DNA of 64,000 nt. It comes from Anditalea andensis (GTDB lineage: Bacteria > Bacteroidota > Bacteroidia > Cytophagales > Cyclobacteriaceae). Positions 36,279 through 45,120 of the stretch are shown here, in pieces (positions within the stretch are counted from its first letter, which is position 1; the number at the start of each line of letters is the position of its first letter). The notes beneath the pieces were generated by a model. The model worked only from the letters and a program-made list of their open reading frames with translations, did not search any database and was not told the DNA's origin. The DNA is taken from positions 1 through 64,000 of the forward strand of contig NZ_JMIH01000034.1 in the NCBI RefSeq assembly GCF_000714815.1, in the 5' to 3' direction. Both the position numbers and the translations under genes were made by a program.

Positions 36279-37187
36279 CTAGGTGACAGCAAATCTTTTG
36301 GCCACACCTATAGAAATGGGTAATAATAGTAGCACAGCAACCCCATACATCCAACCAGCAAAAGCCGTAGCCAAGATGGCATTTAACACTATGAGTGAAA
36401 GTACACCAGCCTTGACTGCCTTTCCGATCAGTCTTGGATCCTGGTTTTGTATCGCTTTCACCAGAGGGGGGAATATGAGGTAAGAAAACAATACTGTAAA
36501 GGGAATAATCTGCCACCAGATATCTGCTGCCAATACGGATATTACTATCAGGGCCAGTATGATGATGCCGTACATTACTGCCCCCCCCACCAGCGCTCTT
36601 CTATTTTTACCATGCACTTCCCCTCTACTGATCATAGTAATTGCTGCAATATAAACAACAGGGATTAATGCTAAAAACCATAGTTCCTGGACCATTACTG
36701 GTACCGCACTCACACCCAACAGCAGGTTCCATCCCCTGCATAGACCCATATTAATGGGTCCAAATATGGGTTGATGCTTTCCCCAAGCATCATATAATAC
36801 CGCAAGTGCAGCTATAATTATAGCGATAACCCCACTTAAGACAGACACCAAAAATGCCGCCACTATCCCAATAAATAATAGCAGACCAGCCAAAATACTG
36901 GCACTGCCTACTGTAGCAAGTCCACGGGGTATAGGTCTCTCGGGACGTTCTAAACTATCCAGTCCTGCATCGAAGACATCATTGAATACCACTCCCCCGC
37001 CATATAGGCCTATAGTAGCCAGCACCAGCCACAACAGGGAATAAAGCAAAGCAGAAGAGCCTGGATAATCTGTAGAAAACAACATCACTGCTGCACCAGA
37101 AACCGCAAATCCCGCAAGGATGTCAGCAATGGCTGTAATGATATTAGCTGGCCGCATTAAGCGTATATGAGCAATAATCTTATCCAT
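36279..37187 (-). CDS. eboC: EboC: UbiA-family prenyltransferase
   Basis: This inner-membrane protein of 302 residues has about eight or nine helices and is a UbiA-type prenyltransferase. The first prenyl-diphosphate motif is 'VVFNDVFDAGLD' (about 67-78; NDxxDxxxD) and the second is around 'VLYDAWGKHQP' (about 136). 'RLMRPANIITAIADILAGF' at the start is a classic UbiA opening. It should transfer a prenyl chain, or hold a lipid-linked acceptor, on the cytosolic face of the membrane. It lies 16 bases after EboB and 27 before EboD. Confidence 0.92.
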   Translation of the reverse strand: MDKIIAHIRLMRPANIITAIADILAGFAVSGAAVMLFSTDYPGSSALLYSLLWLVLATIGLYGGGVVFNDVFDAGLDSLERPERPIPRGLATVGSASILAGLLLFIGIVAAFLVSVLSGVIAIIIAALAVLYDAWGKHQPIFGPINMGLCRGWNLLLGVSAVPVMVQELWFLALIPVVYIAAITMISRGEVHGKNRRALVGGAVMYGIIILALIVISVLAADIWWQIIPFTVLFSYLIFPPLVKAIQNQDPRLIGKAVKAGVLSLIVLNAILATAFAGWMYGVAVLLLLPISIGVAKRFAVT

Positions 37188-37203
37188 TTACATTTTATAA
37201 TTT

Positions 37204-38115
37204 TTAATTCTCCACAATATCTTCGGAAGATTCTCCTTCAATTTTGGGATTTTGCCCCCCGCGCAATACGGTATTGCCGGCTAATTTTTTCCGCTGGTCT
37301 ATGGGCTCAGCATTGAGCCAATCGTTTTCGTTCATTTGGCCACTTTGTCCATAGGCCGTCAGTGCATTCTGATAGCAAGCCAGATGGATAAGTTCTTCCT
37401 TTATTCCTTTTTCCTTCATCAGTTTAGCTGTTTTTGGAACGGCAAGGGGATCACTGATACCCCAGTCAGCAGCACTGTCTACGATTATTCTTTCAGCTCC
37501 ATATTGCCTGATAATTTCCACCATTCTCTCACTGCCCATTTTGGTATGGGGATAAATGGTAAATGCTGCCCAGTATCCTCGGTCCAGCACCTCTTTCACG
37601 GTCTCCTCATTATTATGGTCCACTATGACCATGGAAGGAGATATTCCGTGCTCTTCTGAAACATCCATACTCTTAATGGTCCCTCTTTTTTTATCCCTGT
37701 GGGGAGTATGGATCATCACCGGCAGGTTTACTTCCTTAGCCAGCTCCAGCTGCAGGCGGTAATATTTATCCTCAGCCCTAGTCTGATCATCATACCCTAT
37801 CTCACCCACCGCCACTACACCTTCTTTTCCTACATAAAGCGGCAACAGATCCATTACCTCTTCTGCAAGGGCTTCATTATTGGCCTCTTTTGAATTCAGG
37901 CCTATGGTACAGTAATGTTTGATACCAAATTGGCTGGACCTAAAACGTTCCCAGCCTACCAGGCTGTTAAAGTAATCTTGAAAGCTGCCCACTTTGGTTC
38001 TTGGCTGACCAAGCCAGAAAGCCGGCTCTATGATCGCTACTATACCCGCTTTTCGCATGGCTTCATAATCGTCAGTAGTTCTTGAACTAACGTGGATATG
38101 GGGATCTATAAACAT
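37204..38115 (-). CDS. eboB: EboB: TatD-like metal-dependent hydrolase
   Basis: This 303-residue amidohydrolase-fold protein corresponds to EboB. Metal ligands are visible as 'FIDPHIHVSS' (HxH, residues 6-8), 'VAVGEIGYDD' (Glu about 102), 'MIHTPHRDKKRG' (His about 135), 'MVIVDHNNEE' (His about 162) and 'IIVDSAADWG' (Asp about 218), the full TatD set. TatD proteins are nucleases or hydrolases; the ebo branch has an unknown substrate. No signal peptide is present. It is 54 bases after EboA and 16 before EboC. Confidence 0.92.
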   Translation of the reverse strand: MFIDPHIHVSSRTTDDYEAMRKAGIVAIIEPAFWLGQPRTKVGSFQDYFNSLVGWERFRSSQFGIKHYCTIGLNSKEANNEALAEEVMDLLPLYVGKEGVVAVGEIGYDDQTRAEDKYYRLQLELAKEVNLPVMIHTPHRDKKRGTIKSMDVSEEHGISPSMVIVDHNNEETVKEVLDRGYWAAFTIYPHTKMGSERMVEIIRQYGAERIIVDSAADWGISDPLAVPKTAKLMKEKGIKEELIHLACYQNALTAYGQSGQMNENDWLNAEPIDQRKKLAGNTVLRGGQNPKIEGESSEDIVEN

Positions 38116-38169
38116 AAAATATTATTTTATTATGGTAAACTTTTATAATAGCGTTTTGGGATTTTATGA

Positions 38170-39072
38170 TCAAGCATTCAAAACATTGTCCTCTACAAGC
38201 TCACCTAGGGTATCCCAGTCTAGGCTGCCACTTAATATTTCCTTATTTATGTCGGGAAATTGGTTGAGCAGCTGTTCAGCCTGGGAGGCCTTACTGAATG
38301 CACATGCCAATAGGGCTGCCTTCCTCTCTAATATATCTCCATTGAGGAGGCTAGTTAGGTCTGATAAATCATTATTGCCCATATAGGGTGCCACAAACCG
38401 CCAGAGTTCCGGCCATACCTTCCGTCCAGCGGCCCTACGTTCATGCGCAAAATCTATCAGCATCCTGGCCAATTCTGGATTGGTCCGTTCGTCTGCCCTA
38501 TAGATTCTGTACAGGGGGCGCTGCATGAATACTGCTTTTAAAACCATCTGATTCCAAGCTTCTTCATGCAAGAATTCCTTAGGGTAAGGGTTATGTAAAG
38601 TAATGGCATCAAATACTGCAGTGATATTGGTACGGATGCCGTCCGCTGCACGTTTAATTAACATCTCAGGATATGGAAGTAAGGGTAAAGCTCCAAAGAG
38701 GCTTATCTGTTCGTCCATATCTGCAGTTTCATAGAGCTTATCCAGGCTAGCTATATATTCACCTGCTATATCGTTTGGTAGCATTAACAGCAAATAGGTT
38801 CGGACAAATTGTACCTGGTTCCAATATTTGGGCTGAAAGCCTTGCCGCAAATTTTCTGCCTCTCTAATTTGATCTTTTGTCATGACCAAAAAATCTTTGC
38901 TGATATACCGGGGTACAGTACTGAATGCCATATAAAATGACCTTATTTTGAAATCATCTTCTAGATTCGATACCTGGCCATCTATCCAGTTTAGCCCAGC
39001 TGTAGGGATATTCTCCTGAATAATCTTCCGAAAAAAGGTTTTAGCATCTGAAATGTCTACCTGATAGATCAT
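38170..39072 (-). CDS. eboA: EboA domain protein
   Basis: This 300-residue, mostly helical protein matches EboA. Conserved-looking stretches are 'AGLNWIDGQVSNLEDDFKIR' (about 24-45), 'FYMAFSTVPRYISKDFLVM', 'LLLMLPNDIAGEYIASLDKL', 'GIRTNITAVFDAITLHNPYP' and 'WNQMVLKAVFMQRPLYRIYR'. The repeated helices suggest an ARM/HEAT-like scaffold, and no catalytic motif is seen. It is found only with the other ebo genes, so it is probably a scaffold or carrier for the pathway. It is the first canonical ebo gene, 53 bases after the TMEM220-family gene. Confidence 0.88.
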   Translation of the reverse strand: MIYQVDISDAKTFFRKIIQENIPTAGLNWIDGQVSNLEDDFKIRSFYMAFSTVPRYISKDFLVMTKDQIREAENLRQGFQPKYWNQVQFVRTYLLLMLPNDIAGEYIASLDKLYETADMDEQISLFGALPLLPYPEMLIKRAADGIRTNITAVFDAITLHNPYPKEFLHEEAWNQMVLKAVFMQRPLYRIYRADERTNPELARMLIDFAHERRAAGRKVWPELWRFVAPYMGNNDLSDLTSLLNGDILERKAALLACAFSKASQAEQLLNQFPDINKEILSGSLDWDTLGELVEDNVLNA

Positions 39073-39125
39073 ATGGTCATTAGGATAAATAAATTGAAAT
39101 GGATAAAGGCAAATAGGTTTTATTC

Positions 39126-39533
39126 TTATGAATGTAAAGCATTTTTCTTAGCTATGGGGGAAGGTTTTATCTGCCTCCAGCCTATAAAGGCAGCGATGCT
39201 CATGATCACAAAAATGATAAGTAAACCAAAGGATTCTCTGGCTTCTTCCATATCGGGGGTTTTCATAGTTAGATCCGCTTGTCGCCACTCCTGAATCACC
39301 CAGTCACTCACGGATGAGGGAAATAAATAAATGCCTCCTATCAGAGCAGCCACAGCAGCTACCAGCAATACAGGCAGAAGGTATTTCCCATAAGCTGCCA
39401 AAGCGGATAAGACTGCTGCCAGCCCATATATACTTACCCATACTTCAGGGTCGGGATCGTTAAATTGGAGATAAGCAAAAACTATAAACAATAGACTCCA
39501 GGCACCAAAAAAAACTCGGGCAAATGATAACAT
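39126..39533 (-). CDS. TMEM220-family membrane protein
   Basis: This 135-residue protein has four predicted helices and the family hallmark 'YLQFNDPDPEVWVSIYGLAA' (about 21-40). TMEM220 proteins occur in animals and bacteria and have no known function. It is the first gene of the ebo transcription unit: its stop is 53 bases before EboA, and a 460-base regulatory region with a strong terminator lies upstream. Placement suggests it works with the ebo proteins at the inner membrane, but that is inference. Confidence 0.82.
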   Translation of the reverse strand: MLSFARVFFGAWSLLFIVFAYLQFNDPDPEVWVSIYGLAAVLSALAAYGKYLLPVLLVAAVAALIGGIYLFPSSVSDWVIQEWRQADLTMKTPDMEEARESFGLLIIFVIMSIAAFIGWRQIKPSPIAKKNALHS

Positions 39534-39606
39534 GATGTAAGTAGTTTTATTCGTTGTTAAAGGTAGAATACTTTAGAATTAAATTTATAGCAGGGCAAAT
39601 TAAAAT

Positions 39607-39751
39607 ATGCCATTCTACTTCGTTTTTTTTAAATTATTTAAAATTTTCAGAAATGCCATAAATTTCAAGTTTACCAATTGTGATTTATGCCATTTGTGAA
39701 ATTATCCAAACCTATTTTAAGCCGTATTAAGCATTTTATTAAATTTGGCAT
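39607..39751. promoter_or_regulatory. Cluster of ATGCCAT motifs upstream of the ebo operon
   Basis: ATGCCATT at 39607, ATGCCATA at 39653 and ATGCCATT at 39687 are in the same orientation, and TGGCAT at 39746 is inverted. All lie 70-220 bases upstream of the first gene, in otherwise AT-rich DNA. The spacing (46, 34 and 59 bases) is not perfectly helical. Activator or repressor binding is a guess. Confidence 0.3.
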
Positions 39752-39943
39752 AATATAGTTAATAAGTTTGATCTAATACTTTCTTTAATGATCTGTGGTT
39801 ATTTTCTTCTTCAAATAGATATAAACATAGGACATGGAATACGACATGCCAAGTACCATCGTAATATTATTCCAAAATTAAATAAGTAAACCATGTTAAA
39901 AGGTGATTATATAGACTTTTTGTTTAAGAACTCATCCTTATAA

Positions 39944-39975
39944 AAAGACCGACCTACTACAGCAGGCCGGTCTTT
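39944..39975 (-). terminator. Rho-independent terminator behind the second SusD
   Basis: AAAGACCG (39944-39951) pairs with CGGTCTTT (39968-39975), with AGG/CCT strengthening the stem toward the loop. On the minus strand the stem is followed by TTTTTA. It lies 20 bases past the SusD stop and ends the sigma/FecR/SusCD locus. Confidence 0.75.
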
Positions 39976-39996
39976 CTTTAGCAGCATTCCATTTGT

Positions 39997-41433
39997 TTAC
40001 ATTTCCCACCAAACTTTTATGTTAATATTATCCCCGCCCATTCTCGCCACAGCATCATTGTAATTTGCCCTGTTATGCAACTGTACATCCACAGGATAGC
40101 GAAACCTGACCGGTACCTTTTGATCATTTAACATACCGGCTGCTTTTGGAAGTACAGGATATCCGGTTCTTCTATATTCAAACCACTGTTGGTAATCATT
40201 AAAATAAAGGCCTATATATTTTTGTAACATTAACCTTTCGATCGTATTATTAAAAGCCGCAGCCGGATTGGTAAAATATTCATTAGGCAACTGCACTCCC
40301 CAAATTGCCATGGCTGCTTTAACACCTGCTTCATAATGAGATTTGGCATTAGCAGCTATATGTCCTTTCAGTGCCAATTCTGCTTTGATAAATTCCACTT
40401 CTGCATAAGTAAGGATCAGTCCGATCATAGGGGCCTGAACCAAAGCTATATTATGGTTACTGGGCTGAAACTGAAATGCAGATTCATTGCTGGCATATCC
40501 ACTGGGTATGCCTTTATATCCTATAATAGACTGCCCGTCGAGTTCTCTGGCCTGGGTACTGAACTTAGCCCTACGTGGGTCATTGAGCTGATTTAGGTGA
40601 TCGATAAAAAATTCGGACATGGACCTGAAAGTGGTGAAATCAATGGCTCTTCCCCAAGGTGAAAGATTAGGCGCCACCCCAGTGATTTTCAAAACAGCAG
40701 ATTCCTCATTGGAACTAAATATGGGATACACTGCTGGCTGTGATATGATTTCAGCCATCCTGCTGTACGCATCCGTATGTTTATTAGAAATCCTTAACAA
40801 TAAGCGTAGGTGTAGGGAATTGGTAAATTTCTGCCACCTGGCCACATTATTCTGAAATAGTATATCTTCTCCATAAATCATGTTACGCTGAAGATCATAT
40901 AAACTATTGGCTATTTCTAAATCTTTCAGGATCGCTTCATATATTTCCTGCTGTGTGTCAAACCTGGCCCGTAGCACTCCCTCTTCCGCCTTAGATGCTT
41001 CATAAAATGGCACATCTCCAAAACTATCTGTAAGCAAACTATACACCCATGCTTTTAAAGTTAGTGCGATGGCTTCATAATTAGGGTCTTGGGCGGCTAT
41101 TGCCGCTGTTTCCATTTCTTTGATATTGATCAGCCATCTATAATAAGTATTCCATGTGGAGTTACCAGCTGATTCAGTAAGATCATACCTGTGTATGCCT
41201 CCTGCAGCACTTGGGAAGGGCAGTGCTACTTGCATCAGCTGGAAGGTAAACGCATCCGCCCTGGACGTATTAAAACTGGTCACTCCATAGAGAATCGGAT
41301 TGAGCAGCGTACCCGGACTGACCCTGTCTATCAGATTGGGATTGGTATTTAATTCATCAAAATCATATACACAAGAATTTACACTCATCATGAATGTAAT
41401 CGCGCTACATATCAATAATATATTTTTCATCAT
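39997..41433 (-). CDS. SusD/RagB-type lipoprotein of the second uptake system
   Basis: This 478-residue lipoprotein belongs to the shorter SusD-like branch (SusD/RagB nutrient-binding, 'starch-binding associating with outer membrane'). The lipobox is 'FMMSVNSC' (Cys about 21), followed by acidic 'VYDFDELNTNPNLIDRVSPGTLL', which is characteristic. TPR-like helices include 'WLINIKEMETAAIAAQDPNYEAIALTLKAWVYSLLTDSFGDVPF' in segments and 'YAEVEFIKAELALKG'. The C-terminus 'YFNDYQQWFEYRRTGYP' then 'VRFRYPVDVQLHNRANYNDA' is also typical. It is the partner of the STN-SusC receptor just upstream (115-base gap). Confidence 0.92.
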   Translation of the reverse strand: MMKNILLICSAITFMMSVNSCVYDFDELNTNPNLIDRVSPGTLLNPILYGVTSFNTSRADAFTFQLMQVALPFPSAAGGIHRYDLTESAGNSTWNTYYRWLINIKEMETAAIAAQDPNYEAIALTLKAWVYSLLTDSFGDVPFYEASKAEEGVLRARFDTQQEIYEAILKDLEIANSLYDLQRNMIYGEDILFQNNVARWQKFTNSLHLRLLLRISNKHTDAYSRMAEIISQPAVYPIFSSNEESAVLKITGVAPNLSPWGRAIDFTTFRSMSEFFIDHLNQLNDPRRAKFSTQARELDGQSIIGYKGIPSGYASNESAFQFQPSNHNIALVQAPMIGLILTYAEVEFIKAELALKGHIAANAKSHYEAGVKAAMAIWGVQLPNEYFTNPAAAFNNTIERLMLQKYIGLYFNDYQQWFEYRRTGYPVLPKAAGMLNDQKVPVRFRYPVDVQLHNRANYNDAVARMGGDNINIKVWWEM

Positions 41434-41548
41434 TAAGTCATTTTTTGTTTAAAAGTCATAATTTAGCCCATATCGAAGTAGCGGTCGGCATCTCGTATAG
41501 GAGATAATTTTTTACAGCGTGAGGATTTTGTCATGACCGGATTCAGAA

Positions 41549-44500
41549 TTAAAGTTTAAGCGTGATATTTACACCGAAAGTTCTAGGCGTAGGCAACTGG
41601 CCCATTTCTATACCGGGCAATAAAGTGCCACCGTTCAAGGCTGCCGTTTCAGGATCAAACATGGGGAAATTGGTCCACATGGCCAGGTCTCTGCCGTAAA
41701 TGGCAATGGAAGCTCTTTCGGCCATCCACCTATTCATCCACCTGGATGGAATGTTGTATTCGATTCGGAGCTCTCTTAATTTGATGAAAGAAGCATCAAA
41801 GGAATTGGATTCTACATTGGCCCGTCTATAATAATCGCCATAGTAGGCAGGTAAATCTACCTGTGTTGTATTGGGTGAATAAGTACCGTCACCGTTATCC
41901 ACCACTCCATCCCCTATGATGAATCCATCCTCTCTTCCCCGTAAGGTATGGGTCAATTTCCCCTGTTCGGCCATTTTATGGTGTGTCTGGGAATACACCA
42001 TTCCCCCATACTGGCCATCGAAAAGAATGCTGGTCCGGATATTTCTATAGGTAAATTCATTTCTAAACCCTCCTTTCCAATCTGCATACGCGTTTCCTAT
42101 ATATTGGATTTCCTGAGGTCTGATGGGTAATCCTGTAGTAGCGTTATAAATAATCTGTCCATCAGGAGAGCGTTCAAAGCCAAATCCATAAATATCTCCT
42201 GTAGTCCCTCCCACTCTGGCAATAATGGAGGCATTGCCTCCTGTACCGATCACCTGGCTACCATCTACTTCATCAGCCAGGGCCAATACCCTATTATCAT
42301 TTTTTGCCCAAGTGATGAAAGTATTCCATTTAAAAGTTTTGGTAACCACCGGTGAACCGTTTAATACCAGTTCCACTCCCTGATTCCGGACCCTGCCCGC
42401 ATTTAATACCGCTCTGGAATATCCAGAAGTAATGTCTATAGGTACTTCCAAAATCTGATTATTGGTGACGGTATGATAGAAATTGATGTCCGCACCCAAT
42501 CTTCTGTTAAAAAAAATCAAATCTATCCCAGCTTCGTAACTGGTACTGATTTCCGGTTTAAAATTAGTATTATATAGTAAGGTAGGTACTGAACCTGATC
42601 CGGGAAATTCACTCTGACCATAATATTTACTGGTCCTGTAGGGCTCCGTATCATTTCCTACCTGCGCTCCAGACAACCTAAGCTTTGCAAAAGATATCAT
42701 TTTCGGCAAGGCCATCAAATCCGTAACTATAAACGAGGTACTGATCGAAGGATAGAAAAAGCTTCGGTTCTGCGATGGAAGGGTGCTGGACCAGTCATTC
42801 CTACCTGTGAGATCTACATATATTTTTTCATCAAAAGACCAAGATGCCAATCCGAATAAAGAATTAATGACCCTATCACTGGTAAGGGTATTTAACATAG
42901 GATTATTAATGCCATTGCTTAATTTAAACACACCCGGTATCACCAATCCATCTACGTCCGCACTGACCATTCTATAGTTTCGGATCATTTGGTTGCCTCC
43001 CGCACTCATTCTGAGATCCACTTTATCTCCCAGCTTTTCGTGATAGGAAAGCAGGAAGTCTGTATTGATTTCATAATTGGTAATGTCCTGTTCCCTATAG
43101 TATCCCCGCTGAAAATTTGCTGTACTGTATGGCCTACGCTGCTCCCTTTCCTCTTGGCTCATGGCTATCCCGGACCTTATGAGTAGATCAAATTTGGGAC
43201 TGAATTCATAGTTAGCTGATAGGTTACCGATCACCGAATTATTGTTTACAGCATTGGTCATTTCATATGCGATAAGGTAGGGATTATCTATAAAGCCACT
43301 GAACGCATTCAATTGTTGGACATTTTCCATACCTGCACGCCATATCGGTCTATATGCATCTAGGCTGATATTGGGATTCTGAAAAATCATAAAATAAGCG
43401 ATAGACTGGTTGTTGTATCCTGTGGCGGGCAGATTGTCACTTCTTTTATTGATATAATTGACCTTTCCGGTCAATTTTAACCTCGGGCTGATCTCCTGGT
43501 TTACACTTATAGCTGCCACATATCTTTCAAATCCGGTATTAGGCATTATCCATTCGTTTTTGGTATGGGTAAAGGATGCCCTTACCGCACTCGTCTGGGT
43601 ACTACCTTCCAGCGCTACACTATTGGTAATAGTGGAACCTGTCCTCCAGAAACCGGTTACATTATCCTCATAAGGTCTCCACAATTGCCTTTCCGCTGAT
43701 TGTTCCTGAGTAGCAGGGTCAAACTGATAATAAAATTGACCATCAAACCTTGGGCCGAAGGCACTACTGGTACCTCCTGTACTGGCACCGTCTTCAGACA
43801 CGCCATAGGAATAATACAGCTCTCCTTGCTGGTTGAATGCCCTACCTGTTCCCTGACCATATTCGTATTGGCGGTCAGGCCATCTAAGCACATCATTAAA
43901 ACTTACGTTTGTATTTACCGTCACCCCTATACCCTTTTGCGGTCTTCTTCCGCTTTTGGTGGTGATGATAAGGGCTCCGTTAGCAGCCCTGCTGCCATAT
44001 AGAGCCGTCGCACTGGCCCCTTTTAGTACCGTGATGTTTTCAATGTCATCCGGGTTAAGATCCGCTATTCCATTTCCAAAATCTACAGGGACATCATTTC
44101 CAGATCCGGCCCCATATGCACTGCCCACTCCAGATGAGGTAAGACCACTGTTCAGCGGTACACCATCTACTACTATCAAAGCAAAATTACCATTGGGATT
44201 TAATGAATTATCACCTCTTAGGCTTATCTGAGAAGAGTTCATAGGACCTGAACCAGCAGACAATACATTTAACCCAGCGACTTTTCCTATCAAGGCATCT
44301 GACCAGTTGTTTGGCCTTGCTTCTAATAATTCGTCACCTGTCACCTTTTGGGTGGCATACCCCAGGGCTTTTTCTTCTCTTTTGATACCCAAGGCCGTCA
44401 CAATGACTTCCTGTAACTCGCTGTCATCCATACTAAGCAGAACCTGTATTTGCTGCTGGTTTTGAATAGCCACTTCCTGCTTTTGATATCCTAAATAAGA

Positions 44501-45034
44501 GAACAAAAGAATGTCATTCGGCTCAGCAGCTATTTGAAACATCCCTTCGATATCTGTGACGGTTCCTTTCTGAGTACCTTTGATTATAATATTTACACCT
44601 GGTAATGCTTCCCCTGTATCCATATCCCTCACCTGACCGCTGATTACCAAAAGCTTGTGCATTCCCTTATCCATCTGTTCCTGGTTTTTTGATACAGCAA
44701 GGGTTTGATTGACCTGCTTAAATTTAAGATTGGCTTTTTTAGAAATGGCTAAAAGCAGTTGTTCTAAAGACTGTACTTCCTTGGACAGGTTGATCTGCTG
44801 ATTTAAATCCAGATGGCTGTCATAAGAAAACCGAAATGATGACTGCTTTTCTATATCATGGAAATAAGTCAGCACGGACTGTTTTTTGCCAGATACTTTG
44901 ATCATGGTTTGAGTAAGACTCTGGGCATCAGAATCATTTGCCCAGACAAGAGATTGCCCCCAACAGAGCAGTAACATAATGGAAAATAATTTCATCATTG
45001 TTTTCCTTAAAGGGTGTTGTAATTTTTCTTTCAT
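41549..45034 (-). CDS. STN-domain SusC/RagA TonB-dependent receptor
   Basis: This receptor has about 1161 residues from the start I prefer, 45034 (MKEKLQHPLRKTMMKLFSIM); a longer frame from 45130 would overlap the FecR gene. After the signal peptide comes an STN domain (about residues 45-110, 'LTYFHDIEKQSSFRFSYDSH'), then a carboxypeptidase-like domain ('ISGQVRDMDTGEALPGVNII'), plug ('VIVTALGIKREEKALGYATQ', 'VLKGASATALYGSRAANGAL') and beta barrel. The STN domain passes a ligand signal to FecR, which releases the ECF sigma factor; both are encoded just upstream. It would import a surface-bound nutrient of unknown type. Confidence 0.95.
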   Translation of the reverse strand: MKEKLQHPLRKTMMKLFSIMLLLCWGQSLVWANDSDAQSLTQTMIKVSGKKQSVLTYFHDIEKQSSFRFSYDSHLDLNQQINLSKEVQSLEQLLLAISKKANLKFKQVNQTLAVSKNQEQMDKGMHKLLVISGQVRDMDTGEALPGVNIIIKGTQKGTVTDIEGMFQIAAEPNDILLFSYLGYQKQEVAIQNQQQIQVLLSMDDSELQEVIVTALGIKREEKALGYATQKVTGDELLEARPNNWSDALIGKVAGLNVLSAGSGPMNSSQISLRGDNSLNPNGNFALIVVDGVPLNSGLTSSGVGSAYGAGSGNDVPVDFGNGIADLNPDDIENITVLKGASATALYGSRAANGALIITTKSGRRPQKGIGVTVNTNVSFNDVLRWPDRQYEYGQGTGRAFNQQGELYYSYGVSEDGASTGGTSSAFGPRFDGQFYYQFDPATQEQSAERQLWRPYEDNVTGFWRTGSTITNSVALEGSTQTSAVRASFTHTKNEWIMPNTGFERYVAAISVNQEISPRLKLTGKVNYINKRSDNLPATGYNNQSIAYFMIFQNPNISLDAYRPIWRAGMENVQQLNAFSGFIDNPYLIAYEMTNAVNNNSVIGNLSANYEFSPKFDLLIRSGIAMSQEEREQRRPYSTANFQRGYYREQDITNYEINTDFLLSYHEKLGDKVDLRMSAGGNQMIRNYRMVSADVDGLVIPGVFKLSNGINNPMLNTLTSDRVINSLFGLASWSFDEKIYVDLTGRNDWSSTLPSQNRSFFYPSISTSFIVTDLMALPKMISFAKLRLSGAQVGNDTEPYRTSKYYGQSEFPGSGSVPTLLYNTNFKPEISTSYEAGIDLIFFNRRLGADINFYHTVTNNQILEVPIDITSGYSRAVLNAGRVRNQGVELVLNGSPVVTKTFKWNTFITWAKNDNRVLALADEVDGSQVIGTGGNASIIARVGGTTGDIYGFGFERSPDGQIIYNATTGLPIRPQEIQYIGNAYADWKGGFRNEFTYRNIRTSILFDGQYGGMVYSQTHHKMAEQGKLTHTLRGREDGFIIGDGVVDNGDGTYSPNTTQVDLPAYYGDYYRRANVESNSFDASFIKLRELRIEYNIPSRWMNRWMAERASIAIYGRDLAMWTNFPMFDPETAALNGGTLLPGIEMGQLPTPRTFGVNITLKL

Positions 45035-45120
45035 AAATTTGAATGTTCTGGTAATGTGTACGGAGACAAGTCGAGCTTGCCTAGAATGGTAATGGGCTGC
45101 TGTAACAGTCCCCTTCATAT

